This document shows positions 51,205-59,183 of a stretch of 64,000 bases of DNA, in pieces. The first letter of the stretch is position 1. Each line of letters opens with the position of its first letter. The stretch lies in NCBI RefSeq assembly GCF_019396345.1, contig NZ_JAHKRM010000001.1, positions 496,001 through 560,000 on the forward strand, written 5' to 3'. Source of the stretch: Nonomuraea guangzhouensis. GTDB taxonomy: Bacteria; Actinomycetota; Actinomycetes; Streptosporangiales; Streptosporangiaceae. Below the pieces are notes generated by a model. It had not been told where the DNA came from. It saw only the letters and a program-made list of their open reading frames with translations, and did no database searches. The translations under genes were made by a program, and so were the position numbers.

Positions 51205-52596
51205 GTGAGCGCCACCGGAACCGACCTGTGCCGGGTCACGATCGTCACCCCTCGGGGGTCCCTCGATCTCGGCCTGCCCTCGGACATGCCGCTGGCGAGC
51301 ATGCTGCCGACGCTGCTGCGCATCGCGGGCGAGGGGCTCGCGGAGGCCGGCCTGGCCCACGGCGGCTGGGTGCTCCAGCGCGTGGGCGGGCAGCCGTTCG
51401 ACCTGAACGTGACGCTGTCGGACCTGGCCGTGCACGACGGGGAGCTGCTGCACCTGCGGCCCCGGGGGCACGAGCTGCCCGAGACCGTCTTCGACGACGT
51501 GGCCGACGCCGTCGCGACCGGCGTGCTCGAACGCACCAGCCGCTGGCAGCCCGCCGTCACCAGGTCCTACGGCCTGCGGGCCGCCTCGGTGGCCCTGGGC
51601 GCCGGCGCCGCCGCCCTGCTGCTGACCGGACCGCCGTGGACGCCCGCCGCCATCGTCGCGGCGGGCATCGCGCTGGTGCTGCTGCTGGCCGCGGTGGCGT
51701 TGTCGCGGGCCCTGGGCGACGCGGGCGCGGGGGCGGCGATCGGGTACGCGGCGCTGCCGTACGGATTCGTCGCCGGACTACTCGGACCCGATTCGCCGAC
51801 CGGGCTGGCCGGGCTGGGGGCGCCGCATCTGCTGGCGACGTTCGGGGTCACGTTGATGCTGGCCACGGCCACCGGGTTCGCGGTCGCCCAGGGTCGGGCG
51901 ACGTTCCTCGGCGTGGCCTTCGCCGCGTTCTGCGGGCTGATCGGCGCGGTGGCGGTCATGGTCTTCGCCGTGCCGGCGGCCGGTATGGCCGCGCTGCTGG
52001 CCACGCTGGCCGTGGGCATGACGACGGTGGTGCCGTCGGTCTCGTTCCGGCTGGCCGGGATGCCGCTGCCCGCCCTGCCGACGACCGCCGACGAGCTGCG
52101 CCGCGAGGGCGGCGACCTGGACGGCCGGATGGTGATCGACCGGACGGTCGTCGCGGACGGCTTCTGCACGGGCCTGCTCGGCGGGGTGTCGCTCGTCGCG
52201 CTCGGCGCGCAGGTGCTGCTGGCGGTGGCGGGCACCTGGACGGCGATCGCGATGAGCCTGTCGCTCTCGGCCGCGCTGCTGCTGCGCGCCCGCGTCTTCG
52301 AAGGCCGCGGCCAGCGGATGTGGCTGCTGACCTCGGCCCTGCTCGGCGCCGGCCTCCTCGCCCTGGCCGTGGGGCTGGGCGCGACTCGCGAGGTGGTGCT
52401 GTTCGGCCTGGTGCCCGCGCTGGTCGTGCTCGCGCTGCTGGTGGCCGGGGTGTCGCTCTGGCTCGCGTCGGCGCGGCCCACTCCGTTCTGGGGGCGGCTG
52501 GCCGACATCCTTGACATCGTGCTGATGATCGCTCTGCTGCCGCTGGCGCTGGCCGTACTGGATGTGTACGAGACGATCCGCGGGCTGGTCGGCTAG
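51205..52596 (+). CDS. eccD: EccD, type VII secretion integral membrane protein
   Basis: A 463-residue protein: ubiquitin-like N-terminal domain (CRVTIVTPRGSLDLGLPSDM ... LHLRPRGHELPE, about residues 1-95) followed by about eleven membrane helices, as in EccD, which forms the membrane channel of ESX systems. GTG at 51205 has no ribosome site; a -10 box TAAACT (51192-51197) ends 7 bp before it, so the transcript is probably leaderless. Divergent from eccC. Confidence 0.92.
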   Translation: MSATGTDLCRVTIVTPRGSLDLGLPSDMPLASMLPTLLRIAGEGLAEAGLAHGGWVLQRVGGQPFDLNVTLSDLAVHDGELLHLRPRGHELPETVFDDVADAVATGVLERTSRWQPAVTRSYGLRAASVALGAGAAALLLTGPPWTPAAIVAAGIALVLLLAAVALSRALGDAGAGAAIGYAALPYGFVAGLLGPDSPTGLAGLGAPHLLATFGVTLMLATATGFAVAQGRATFLGVAFAAFCGLIGAVAVMVFAVPAAGMAALLATLAVGMTTVVPSVSFRLAGMPLPALPTTADELRREGGDLDGRMVIDRTVVADGFCTGLLGGVSLVALGAQVLLAVAGTWTAIAMSLSLSAALLLRARVFEGRGQRMWLLTSALLGAGLLALAVGLGATREVVLFGLVPALVVLALLVAGVSLWLASARPTPFWGRLADILDIVLMIALLPLALAVLDVYETIRGLVG

Positions 52597-53435
52597 GGCG
52601 TGAGCCGGTCCTTGGCCACCTCGTCCAGGGTCCGGCCGCCGTCCGGGGTCTTCACCCGCCAGTCGAAGTACTGGGCGCCGTCGGGCAGCGGGCTGCCCGG
52701 TGGCGGCGGCCGGAACGTGGCGGCCCGCGCCGGGTCCGAGGTGTCGATCCCGGCCCGCGCGAAGTCCACCCGAGAGGTGGAGGTCGTCCGCATGAACCCG
52801 AGCTGCCAGATGGCCGGGCCGCCCATCGCGGCGGCGACGCCGCCCACGCCCGCCTTGAGGAAGACCGACAGCCGCTCGGTGGAGCGGGCCAAGGCCGCGC
52901 TGGACTGCACGCCGGCCGCCCGCATCGCGAGGCGGGCGGCCACGGAGGACTGCGGGGCCAGTGCCATGACCTGCAGCGCGGTCAGTCTCAGATAGGTCTC
53001 CTGCGCGATCTTCGCCGCGGTGATCCAGTACGCGGCGATGGCGTCCCCGATGCTGTCGACGTGCCCCGCCACCCACTGCACGTTGTAGCGGTAGGTCTCC
53101 AGATCGGCCTTGAACCGCTCCGCCGCCGAGACGAACGCCTCCTGGTCCCTGGCGATCCAGTCCTTGCCCGAGTCGGCGATCACCCGGCTGATCGCGCCGC
53201 TGGCCGGCTTGTCGAGCTTGCCGCCCGCGCCCGCCTGCAGGTTGGCCGCCGCCTCCCAGATGCCGGGCACGTTCGCGACCGCGGGCAGGGTGGCGAGCAG
53301 CCCGATGAGGACGGAGGGTTCCAGCTTCGCGGCCTGCCTGAGGCTCCGTTGCACCGCGGCGGGGTTGGGCGGGATCTTGTACGCCCCGGAGCCCGCCTTG
53401 CCCGTGCCCGCGATCTTCCGGATCCCGCCCTTCAC
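52593..53435 (-). CDS. ESX-associated protein (helical, membrane-active segment)
   Basis: A 280-residue protein: helical body (PSVLIGLLATLPAVANVPGI; DAIAAYWITAAKIAQETYLR) with a hydrophobic segment (LSVFLKAGVGGVAAAMGG, about 190-207) and a Pro-rich C-terminus. No family recognised. GTG at 53435 overlaps the stop of the gene upstream (GTGA), which fixes the start. Its final bases overlap the end of eccD by 4 bp. Candidate secreted effector or substrate, with the small upstream protein as partner. Confidence 0.6.
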   Translation of the reverse strand: MKGGIRKIAGTGKAGSGAYKIPPNPAAVQRSLRQAAKLEPSVLIGLLATLPAVANVPGIWEAAANLQAGAGGKLDKPASGAISRVIADSGKDWIARDQEAFVSAAERFKADLETYRYNVQWVAGHVDSIGDAIAAYWITAAKIAQETYLRLTALQVMALAPQSSVAARLAMRAAGVQSSAALARSTERLSVFLKAGVGGVAAAMGGPAIWQLGFMRTTSTSRVDFARAGIDTSDPARAATFRPPPPGSPLPDGAQYFDWRVKTPDGGRTLDEVAKDRLTP

Positions 53436-53746
53436 GGCTTGACCCGCTGGACCGCGGCGTCCTCGGCGGCGATCCAGTTCTGCTGCGCGTACTTCAGCGC
53501 CCCGTCCTCCCAGCCGGTCAGCACGCTCCTGGCCGTGTCGGCGTCCCGCTGGAGCGTGTCGAGCAGCGAGGAGTAGAGCGCGCCGACCGTCCACTCGCCG
53601 AGCAGTCCCCAGCCGGGGAAGGCGATGGACTCGTTCTCGTCGAGGATCCGGCGCACCGCGTCGAAGATCGGGATGAGGTCGTCTCTGAGCACCTGCCGGA
53701 CCTCTCCGATCGCGGCGGGCGTGATGTAACGCGTATCCGGCTTCAC
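53432..53746 (-). CDS. ESX-associated WXG-like small protein
   Basis: A 104-residue helical protein (IGEVRQVLRDDLIPIFDAVR; LYSSLLDTLQRDADTARSVL) with the turn FPGWGLLGEWTVG between the helices, comparable with WXG100 proteins. GTG at 53746 is chosen: it gives a normal family length and lies 7 bp behind a -10-like CATAGT, suggesting a leaderless start; an ATG at 53851 would add 35 unrelated residues. Coupled to the 280-aa protein; divergent from eccB. Confidence 0.6.
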   Translation of the reverse strand: MKPDTRYITPAAIGEVRQVLRDDLIPIFDAVRRILDENESIAFPGWGLLGEWTVGALYSSLLDTLQRDADTARSVLTGWEDGALKYAQQNWIAAEDAAVQRVKP

Positions 53747-53861
53747 GCCGGTAACTATGCGACACCACCCGACGTTCCCGGCGAAACCGGGCACGCATTT
53801 AATGATCACGCCATCCGCCGGTAACCGGGGGTTGGCGTCGAGGACCACCATTACAGAACTG

Positions 53862-53901
53862 TTGAAGTATCGCGCTCTGGTCGTTTTTATCTGGATAAAT
53901 T
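53862..53901 (+). promoter_or_regulatory. T7SS promoter of TTGAAG-N28-TAAATT type
   Basis: TTGAAG (53862-53867), 28 bp, TAAATT (53896-53901). Predicted start near 53908, 23 nt ahead of eccB with its GGGGAGGTGAGGC ribosome site. Confidence 0.55.
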
Positions 53902-53930
53902 GGGCCGGGCGAATTCCGGGGAGGTGAGGC

Positions 53931-55328
53931 GTGCACAGCCAGCGCGACCTCTACCAGGCGTACCGGCTCACGGTCCAGCGCATCGGCCTGGCCCTGATGC
54001 GCGCCCAGCCGAACCAGCCCGAGTGGCCGCTACGACGCCAGAACATCGGCTTCCTGGCCGGCGCGATGGTCGCCGTGCTGCTGGGCGTCGGGTTCGCGGT
54101 CCTGGGGCTGATCCGGCCCAGCGGCACGAAAGCGCTACGGGACCCGGGGACGCTGATCATCGAACGCGAGACCGGCGCCCGCTACGTCTACAGCCAGCCG
54201 CAGCGCCGGCTGATCCCGGTCGCCAACTACGCCTCGGCCCGGCTCGTGCTCGACTCGCCGCAGATCACCGAGCGGGTGGTCGCCAGGGAGGCGCTGAGCT
54301 CGTACGAGCGCGGCACGCCGGTCGGCATCCCGGGGGCGCCCGACTCGCTGCCGTCCGCCCAGCGGCTCGCGGGCGGTCCCTGGTCGGTCTGCGTCCAGGA
54401 GCGCGAGAGCGACACGGGGCGGGTGCCGTACGTGACGCTGATCGCCGGGCGGCAGGCAGGCGATCGGCCGCTCGCCGAGGACAGCGCGATGCTCGTGGAC
54501 GTCGGCGGGCAGACCTGGGCGATCTGGCACGGCGCGCGGATGCGCGTGCCCGCCGGGATCGCGCGCGGCCTGAGCGGCACCGACCCGGCGGCCGTCCCCG
54601 TGGCCTGGCTCAACGCGCTGCCGGAAGGGCCGGACCTGGCCGCGCCCGCGATCGAGGGGCGGGGCCGCCCGGTCACCGGGCCCGGCGGCGAGAAGGCCGC
54701 CGTGGGCCAGGTCTTCCGGGCCACGGCCGTCGCGGGCGGCGAGCCGCGCTGGTACGTACAGGCGGCCGACGGCCTGGCCCCCATCACCCGCACGCAGGCG
54801 ACACTGCTGCTGAGCGACCCGGCGGCGTACGACAGCGGCACCACCGCCGAGATCAGGATCGACGCGGCGACGGCCAACGCCGCCCCGCGCTCCCGCACCA
54901 AGATCCCGGCCGACGGCCTGCCCGCGTCGATGCCGAAGATGACCACCTACGACCCGGCGAGCCCGCTCTGCGCGGTGTACGCCGACGCGGACAAGGGCTC
55001 GGTCCGCGCCCGGCTGATGTCCGGCGGCACCCTGCCCGCGCCGCACGGCGACGCCACGGATCTCGTACGGCTACCGCCGGGCCGGGCGATCGTGGCCGGT
55101 GTCCTGCCCGGCGACGGCCAGCTCGACGCGGTGCAGTCGTACTACCTGGTGACGGACGAGGGCCGCCGCTACGCCGTGCCGAACGCGGACGTGCTGGGCA
55201 AGCTGGGTTACGACGCCAAGCGCGCCACCCCGGTGCCCGCCAACGTGCTGCAGCTCATCCCCGAGGGGCCGGTGCTGGACCCGGCGCGCGCCGCCAAGCC
55301 GGTGGCCGGCGACGCACCAGCTCAGTAG
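53931..55328 (+). CDS. eccB: EccB, type VII secretion membrane protein
   Basis: A 465-residue single-pass protein: N-terminal cytoplasmic stretch with the EccB signature SQRDLYQAYRLTVQRIGLAL, one membrane helix (FLAGAMVAVLLGVGFAVLGL, about 40-60) and a large outside domain with repeated beta modules (YVYSQPQRRLIPVANYASAR; QTWAIWHGARMRV). EccB is a core part of the ESX membrane complex. GTG at 53931 has a GGGGAGG site. Its last 7 bp overlap the end of the convergent transglycosylase gene. Confidence 0.93.
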   Translation: MHSQRDLYQAYRLTVQRIGLALMRAQPNQPEWPLRRQNIGFLAGAMVAVLLGVGFAVLGLIRPSGTKALRDPGTLIIERETGARYVYSQPQRRLIPVANYASARLVLDSPQITERVVAREALSSYERGTPVGIPGAPDSLPSAQRLAGGPWSVCVQERESDTGRVPYVTLIAGRQAGDRPLAEDSAMLVDVGGQTWAIWHGARMRVPAGIARGLSGTDPAAVPVAWLNALPEGPDLAAPAIEGRGRPVTGPGGEKAAVGQVFRATAVAGGEPRWYVQAADGLAPITRTQATLLLSDPAAYDSGTTAEIRIDAATANAAPRSRTKIPADGLPASMPKMTTYDPASPLCAVYADADKGSVRARLMSGGTLPAPHGDATDLVRLPPGRAIVAGVLPGDGQLDAVQSYYLVTDEGRRYAVPNADVLGKLGYDAKRATPVPANVLQLIPEGPVLDPARAAKPVAGDAPAQ

Positions 55329-56428
55329 CCTCGGTAGGCTCCGCCGGTCTTCGTGCCGACGACGCCGGGCACGTTGGAGACCGAGCCGTAGCGCTCGATG
55401 GCGTAGCGGACCCCGGCGATGATGTTGTCGACGGGGTCGTAGATGTTCTCGTGGCCGGGCAGCTTCCACCGGTTGAACGTGGGGTCGATCGTCTGCATGA
55501 GGCCCTTGGACGGTGTGCCCTTGGCGGCGTTGGAGTCCCAGTTGTTGATCGCGTTCGGGTTGCCACCCGACTCGTGCCGGATGATGGTCCAGATGTCGTT
55601 CGCGTTCATCTTCTCGACCGGGTAGCCCTGTGCCTTGAGGACGTTGACGGCCTGCGAGATCCAGTCGGCCACCTGGCCCTGCGGGGCCGGTCCGCCGCCT
55701 GCCGGGGGCGGGCCGCTCGGCCCGTACCCACCGAAACCGGGCAGGCTCGGCGATTGGCCCCTCGTCCCGCTCGTCCCGCTCGTCCCGCTCTCGGCGAGGG
55801 TCGCGCCGTTCTGTTGCCGCGACGGGGTCCAGTCCATGGCCCTCCCCGGACCTGGGGCGAAGGGCTCCGTATCCGGCTCCGGCCAGTTCTCGGTGGATCT
55901 GGCCAGGCCGCCCAGCAGGCCCTGGATGCCGGCGGCGGCCGTGCCCAGGGCGTTGTTCGCGGTCGTCCGCTGCTCCTCCAGTAGCTTGCGGGCGTCACCG
56001 GCCAGCGACTGGACACCGCTCAGGATCTGGTCCTGTGTGGCCTGCGGGTTTGCGGCCTGGAAGTCGCGTACGGCGGCGGCGTAGTTCTGGCAGATGCCGT
56101 TCGCCTGGGACTCGGCCGTCCGGAGGGCCTCGGCGGCGGTGGCCAGGTGCGTGGCGCACTGCGACAGCACACTCTGCAGGGTGTCGCCGATCTTTCCGGC
56201 CCGGTCCATGTACGTGATGAACGCGTCGGCGCTCGACCCCTGCCAGGCGGCGTCCAGGTCGCCGACGGCCGTCCTGACCGCGGCGGTCTGCCCTCGGCTG
56301 GTGTCGGCCGCCGTCCGCCACACCTCGGCGACGCGGCCGGCCGCGCCCGGGTCGCCCACCAGCGTCGCGGCCAGCGTGGCCAGCTCGGCGCCACCGGGGA
56401 CGCCCCGCGCGTCCTCGATACCGCTCAT
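55322..56428 (-). CDS. WXG-headed lytic transglycosylase (SLT domain), likely T7SS substrate
   Basis: A 368-residue fusion: WXG-like helical head (residues 1-200, turn LDAAWQGSSAD), a Gly/Ser/Pro linker and a C-terminal SLT domain (IWTIIRHESGGNPNAINNWD, with candidate catalytic Glu near 286, then SKGLMQTIDPTFNRW and NIIAGVRYAIERYGS). No Sec signal peptide is present, so the WXG head is the likely export signal. It would cut peptidoglycan to make room for the ESX apparatus or act as a secreted hydrolase. Follows the EspC-like gene on the same strand. Confidence 0.85.
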   Translation of the reverse strand: MSGIEDARGVPGGAELATLAATLVGDPGAAGRVAEVWRTAADTSRGQTAAVRTAVGDLDAAWQGSSADAFITYMDRAGKIGDTLQSVLSQCATHLATAAEALRTAESQANGICQNYAAAVRDFQAANPQATQDQILSGVQSLAGDARKLLEEQRTTANNALGTAAAGIQGLLGGLARSTENWPEPDTEPFAPGPGRAMDWTPSRQQNGATLAESGTSGTSGTRGQSPSLPGFGGYGPSGPPPAGGGPAPQGQVADWISQAVNVLKAQGYPVEKMNANDIWTIIRHESGGNPNAINNWDSNAAKGTPSKGLMQTIDPTFNRWKLPGHENIYDPVDNIIAGVRYAIERYGSVSNVPGVVGTKTGGAYRGY

Positions 56429-56489
56429 GGGCGCACCGCGACCTCATCGACGCCGCCCACCGAGGCACCGCAACCCCGTCGATGCCCGG

Positions 56490-56786
56490 TCACCGGCGCA
56501 CCGCGGCCCCGTCGGCGCCGGTGAACGTCCGCTCCACGGCGTCCAAGGCCCGCTCCACGGCCAGGAGATGGTCGCCGAGCGTGCGCGAGGTGGTCCCGGC
56601 GGCGTCCTTGAGCGCGCTCACCGCGGCGGCCAGCGCCCCGGCGTTCGCGAGCCCGCCGAAGGCGGCCTGGTCGATCGCCGCGCCGGACACCGACCCGGCG
56701 ACCTCGGCGAAGGCACCGGACGCGTCCTTGGCCGCCGTCCCGCACCCGTCGAGCGCGTCACGGTGATATTTCACGACCACGTGCAT
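56490..56786 (-). CDS. EspC/DUF2580-like ESX-associated protein
   Basis: A 98-residue Ala/Gly-rich helical protein (VVVKYHRDALDGCGTAAKDA; AAVSALKDAAGTTSRTLGDH) of the size and layout of EspC-type ESX secretion-associated proteins. ATG at 56786 lies 6 bp after the regulator stop with GAGAGAGG ahead, so it is in the regulator operon. 61 bp separate it from the transglycosylase gene. Confidence 0.65.
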   Translation of the reverse strand: MHVVVKYHRDALDGCGTAAKDASGAFAEVAGSVSGAAIDQAAFGGLANAGALAAAVSALKDAAGTTSRTLGDHLLAVERALDAVERTFTGADGAAVRR

Positions 56787-56792
56787 CCTCTC

Positions 56793-57746
56793 TCAGCGCC
56801 GGAACAGCGACAGCAGTTCCTCGGCCCGGTCGGTGCGGGCGATCCAGACCTCGCGGCCACGGCGCTCCCTGCTGATCAGCCGAGCGGCGTGCAGCCGGTC
56901 GCAGTGGTAGGTGATCCCGCTGGGCGCGATCTTGACGTTGGAGGACAGCATGCTCATCGTCATGGGCTGGTCGAGCTGGCAGAGCAGCTCGGCGCGCACC
57001 GGGCCGACCAGGGCGGAGAGCGCGTCCACGTCGGGCGCGACCGGGCGGCGCCACAGCGACTCGGCACCGGGCACGGGGTAGGCGATCCACACCGCGTCGG
57101 GATGGTCCAGGCTGACGATCACGGCGTCCCTGCCCGCCAGCATCGGCACCAGGATGATCCGCCGGTTGCCCAGCTCGTACGTGCTGGCTTCGATGTCGGC
57201 GATCAGCAGGCCGCGCTCGCCGTACCGGATGCGGTCGTTCAGTGAGCCCAGCAGCAGCTCGGGGCCGCCGCGGACGGAGGCGATGCCGACGCGCTCGATC
57301 TCCCGGTCGAGCAGTGGCCGCGCCCGCTGCCAGAGCGGCTCGGTGGTGTGCCAGACGTCGTTGAGCGCGGTGGCGTACCCGCGCAGCCAGCGGCCGGGCC
57401 GCTCGGCGGCGGCCCTCCAGTGCGTCGGCAGCTCGCCGTCGCCGAACGCCTGCTCCAGGTCCTTGATCAATGACTCGGGCGGAATGTCGCTCAGCGCGCT
57501 CACCTGGGCCGACACGGACATGTCGTCCATGGGGGTGATCGGCGCGACGCTGTCGGGCACGACGGAGTAGCCGGGAGCGGCGAGCGGAAGTACCGCCTCG
57601 CGTCCCAGCGGGCTCACCCTCGCCTGGACCGCGCGCCGCCACAGCTCGGGCAGGCCGCGCCGGCGACCGGCCAGCGCGTCGGCGATCACGGCGAGAGCGG
57701 TCAGGTTCGGAGAGATCGACACGGACAGCTGAGGAGCGGAGGTCAC
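56793..57746 (-). CDS. ArsR-type winged-helix regulator of the T7SS locus
   Basis: A 317-residue protein: N-terminal part of about 230 residues of unknown fold (SISPNLTALAVIADALAGRR ... IVSLDHPDAVWIAYPV) and a C-terminal winged helix (LVGPVRAELLCQLDQPMTMS, then IAPSGITYHCDRLHAARLIS). This order is common in actinobacterial ArsR-like regulators. GTG at 57746 is preferred (GGAG upstream) because the proposed -10 box lies at 57804-57799, inside the first codons of the longer frame that starts at 57818; GTG at 57764 is an alternative. Candidate regulator of the ESX genes. Confidence 0.7.
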   Translation of the reverse strand: MTSAPQLSVSISPNLTALAVIADALAGRRRGLPELWRRAVQARVSPLGREAVLPLAAPGYSVVPDSVAPITPMDDMSVSAQVSALSDIPPESLIKDLEQAFGDGELPTHWRAAAERPGRWLRGYATALNDVWHTTEPLWQRARPLLDREIERVGIASVRGGPELLLGSLNDRIRYGERGLLIADIEASTYELGNRRIILVPMLAGRDAVIVSLDHPDAVWIAYPVPGAESLWRRPVAPDVDALSALVGPVRAELLCQLDQPMTMSMLSSNVKIAPSGITYHCDRLHAARLISRERRGREVWIARTDRAEELLSLFRR

Positions 57747-57798
57747 TCGTAGCTCGCTCCACACGTTCGTTCTGGTTACCGGAGCCCCCACGGGTCGT

Positions 57799-57837
57799 AC
57801 TGTATGCAGATGTGACATATCTGGATGGATGCTTCAA
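57799..57837 (-). promoter_or_regulatory. T7SS promoter of TTGAAG-N27-TACAGT type
   Basis: On the minus strand TTGAAG (57837-57832), 27 bp, TACAGT (57804-57799). Predicted start near 57792, ahead of the regulator GTG at 57746. The bases from here to 58106 (about 270) contain nothing else supported. Confidence 0.55.
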
Positions 57838-58106
57838 ATAAGCTGGAAAGGTCTGGCTAAGCAGGTCGTACGGGCGCATGAGGTGGAGACCGGACCTGCG
57901 CCTTCCGGTCTCCACCGGCTATGTGGTCACCTCACGCTCAGGTGATGCGGACACTTCTGGTGCTCAGCCGCATGATGCGCTCCCGTTCAGATGTTCCGCC
58001 TGTGTGCTGCGAATCGAACGTATGCCTCAAGACTCACATCTGACTTACAAGTCACTTACAGCACAGACCGGGCGTACCAGATGTCCCCTTCTGTCGCGTA
58101 CATCCC

Positions 58107-58135
58107 TTGACATCCGCTGATGTGACAAGTTACCT
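58107..58135 (+). promoter_or_regulatory. Promoter of the LacI-regulated ABC operon
   Basis: TTGACA (58107-58112), 17 bp, TTACCT (58130-58135): a good housekeeping promoter with a start near 58142, just ahead of the LacI-type palindrome. Confidence 0.65.
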
Positions 58136-58153
58136 TTCCCGAAACCTAGGATT

Positions 58154-58171
58154 AACGTTCACGTGAACGTT
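58154..58171. promoter_or_regulatory. LacI-family operator (perfect 18-bp palindrome)
   Basis: AACGTTCACGTGAACGTT is a perfect palindrome with the central CG usual for LacI-family sites. It lies about 12-30 bp downstream of the predicted transcription start, where a bound repressor would block elongation. The LacI-type gene at 61109 in the same operon is the obvious binder. Confidence 0.75.
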
Positions 58172-58213
58172 CATCCTGGCGGCGAAGATCGTCTATGGAA
58201 GGGCGTCCTGGAC

Positions 58214-59176
58214 GTGGAGACGATTCATGATCCGGCCGGGGACCTGCGTCGCGCGTTGATCGCGGCGGACCCGAAACTTTCGAAGTTCAACCCTCTCCCC
58301 CGCATACTCGCCTTCGACGAGTTCACCACCGGGACACACGGCTGGTGCGAACTCATCGGCAATCACGACGGCTACGGGAACCTCGACAAGGTCGACGTCC
58401 ACATGCGTGACTTCCGGCCGCCGCAGCTCAGCTCGTGCGATTTCTTCGACATCGGCACCCACGGCGCGATGAGCGGCAACTACGCGCTGAAGGTGGCGAC
58501 CAGGCCGGTGGCCGGTCACACCGCCGTCGCGATCCGCCGGCTGACCATGGCCCAGCGCGGCGTCATTCAGTTCGAGACGTACTTCACCTACAAGACGGAG
58601 GCGGCGACCGCGGAGACGTCGCTCGGCGACACCTTCGGCGAGGTGGCCTGGGACGGCAACCTGCACCCGTCGGAGGCTCAGTTCGGCGCGTTCACCGTGG
58701 CCACGGACCTCTGCGACGGCGACGGCATCCGCTACCACTGCGTCGCCCGCTACCAGAACACCGACCTGGACAACCGGCTCACCCGGCGCTGGGTCTACCC
58801 GGTGGTGCCCGAGCCGACGCCCAGGGACAACCTGCACAACCAGGAGAACCTGTCCCCCACCGAGGACTTCACCGCGCCGGATCCCGCCGACTGGCACGCC
58901 TTCGACGAGGAGCCTCAATACCTCTGCTACAACGAGGTCCCGACCAAGGTGAATTGGCATTACCTGCGCTGGCAGTTCGACACGCGCACCCGGACGAATA
59001 TCGAGCTCCAGGTCAATGACCGGGTCATGGACATGCGACAGATACCCGTCCCCCAGTATCCCGACAAATACGAGGGACTGGAGAACCTGCTGAACTTCTA
59101 CGTCAGCGTGCGCACCCATTCTCCGGTCCGCAACTTTCTCTTCCTCGATTCCGCACTGATTTCCGTGGATTGGTGA
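58214..59176 (+). CDS. DUF6772-like protein of a LacI/ABC operon
   Basis: A 320-residue soluble protein, probably a beta-sandwich (HGWCELIGNHDGYGNLDKVD; HTAVAIRRLTMAQRGVIQFE; NWHYLRWQFDTRTRTNIELQ). I read it as the DUF6772 family seen next to ABC importers, but this is from memory of phrases. GTG at 58214 has GGAAGGG upstream; GTG at 58163 would lie inside the operator and is rejected. No catalytic motif recognised; a ligand or glycan handling role is possible. Confidence 0.65.
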   Translation: METIHDPAGDLRRALIAADPKLSKFNPLPRILAFDEFTTGTHGWCELIGNHDGYGNLDKVDVHMRDFRPPQLSSCDFFDIGTHGAMSGNYALKVATRPVAGHTAVAIRRLTMAQRGVIQFETYFTYKTEAATAETSLGDTFGEVAWDGNLHPSEAQFGAFTVATDLCDGDGIRYHCVARYQNTDLDNRLTRRWVYPVVPEPTPRDNLHNQENLSPTEDFTAPDPADWHAFDEEPQYLCYNEVPTKVNWHYLRWQFDTRTRTNIELQVNDRVMDMRQIPVPQYPDKYEGLENLLNFYVSVRTHSPVRNFLFLDSALISVDW

Positions 59177-59183
59177 CGTCGGC

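Noticed and set aside
53747..53851. Longer N-terminus (ATG 53851) for the small ESX gene
   Set aside because: Adds 35 residues without family character and overlaps the divergent promoter region; GTG 53746 gives a WXG-like length.
58163..58213. Upstream GTG start for the DUF6772-like gene
   Set aside because: It lies inside the LacI palindrome and lacks a ribosome site; GTG 58214 has GGAAGGG upstream.
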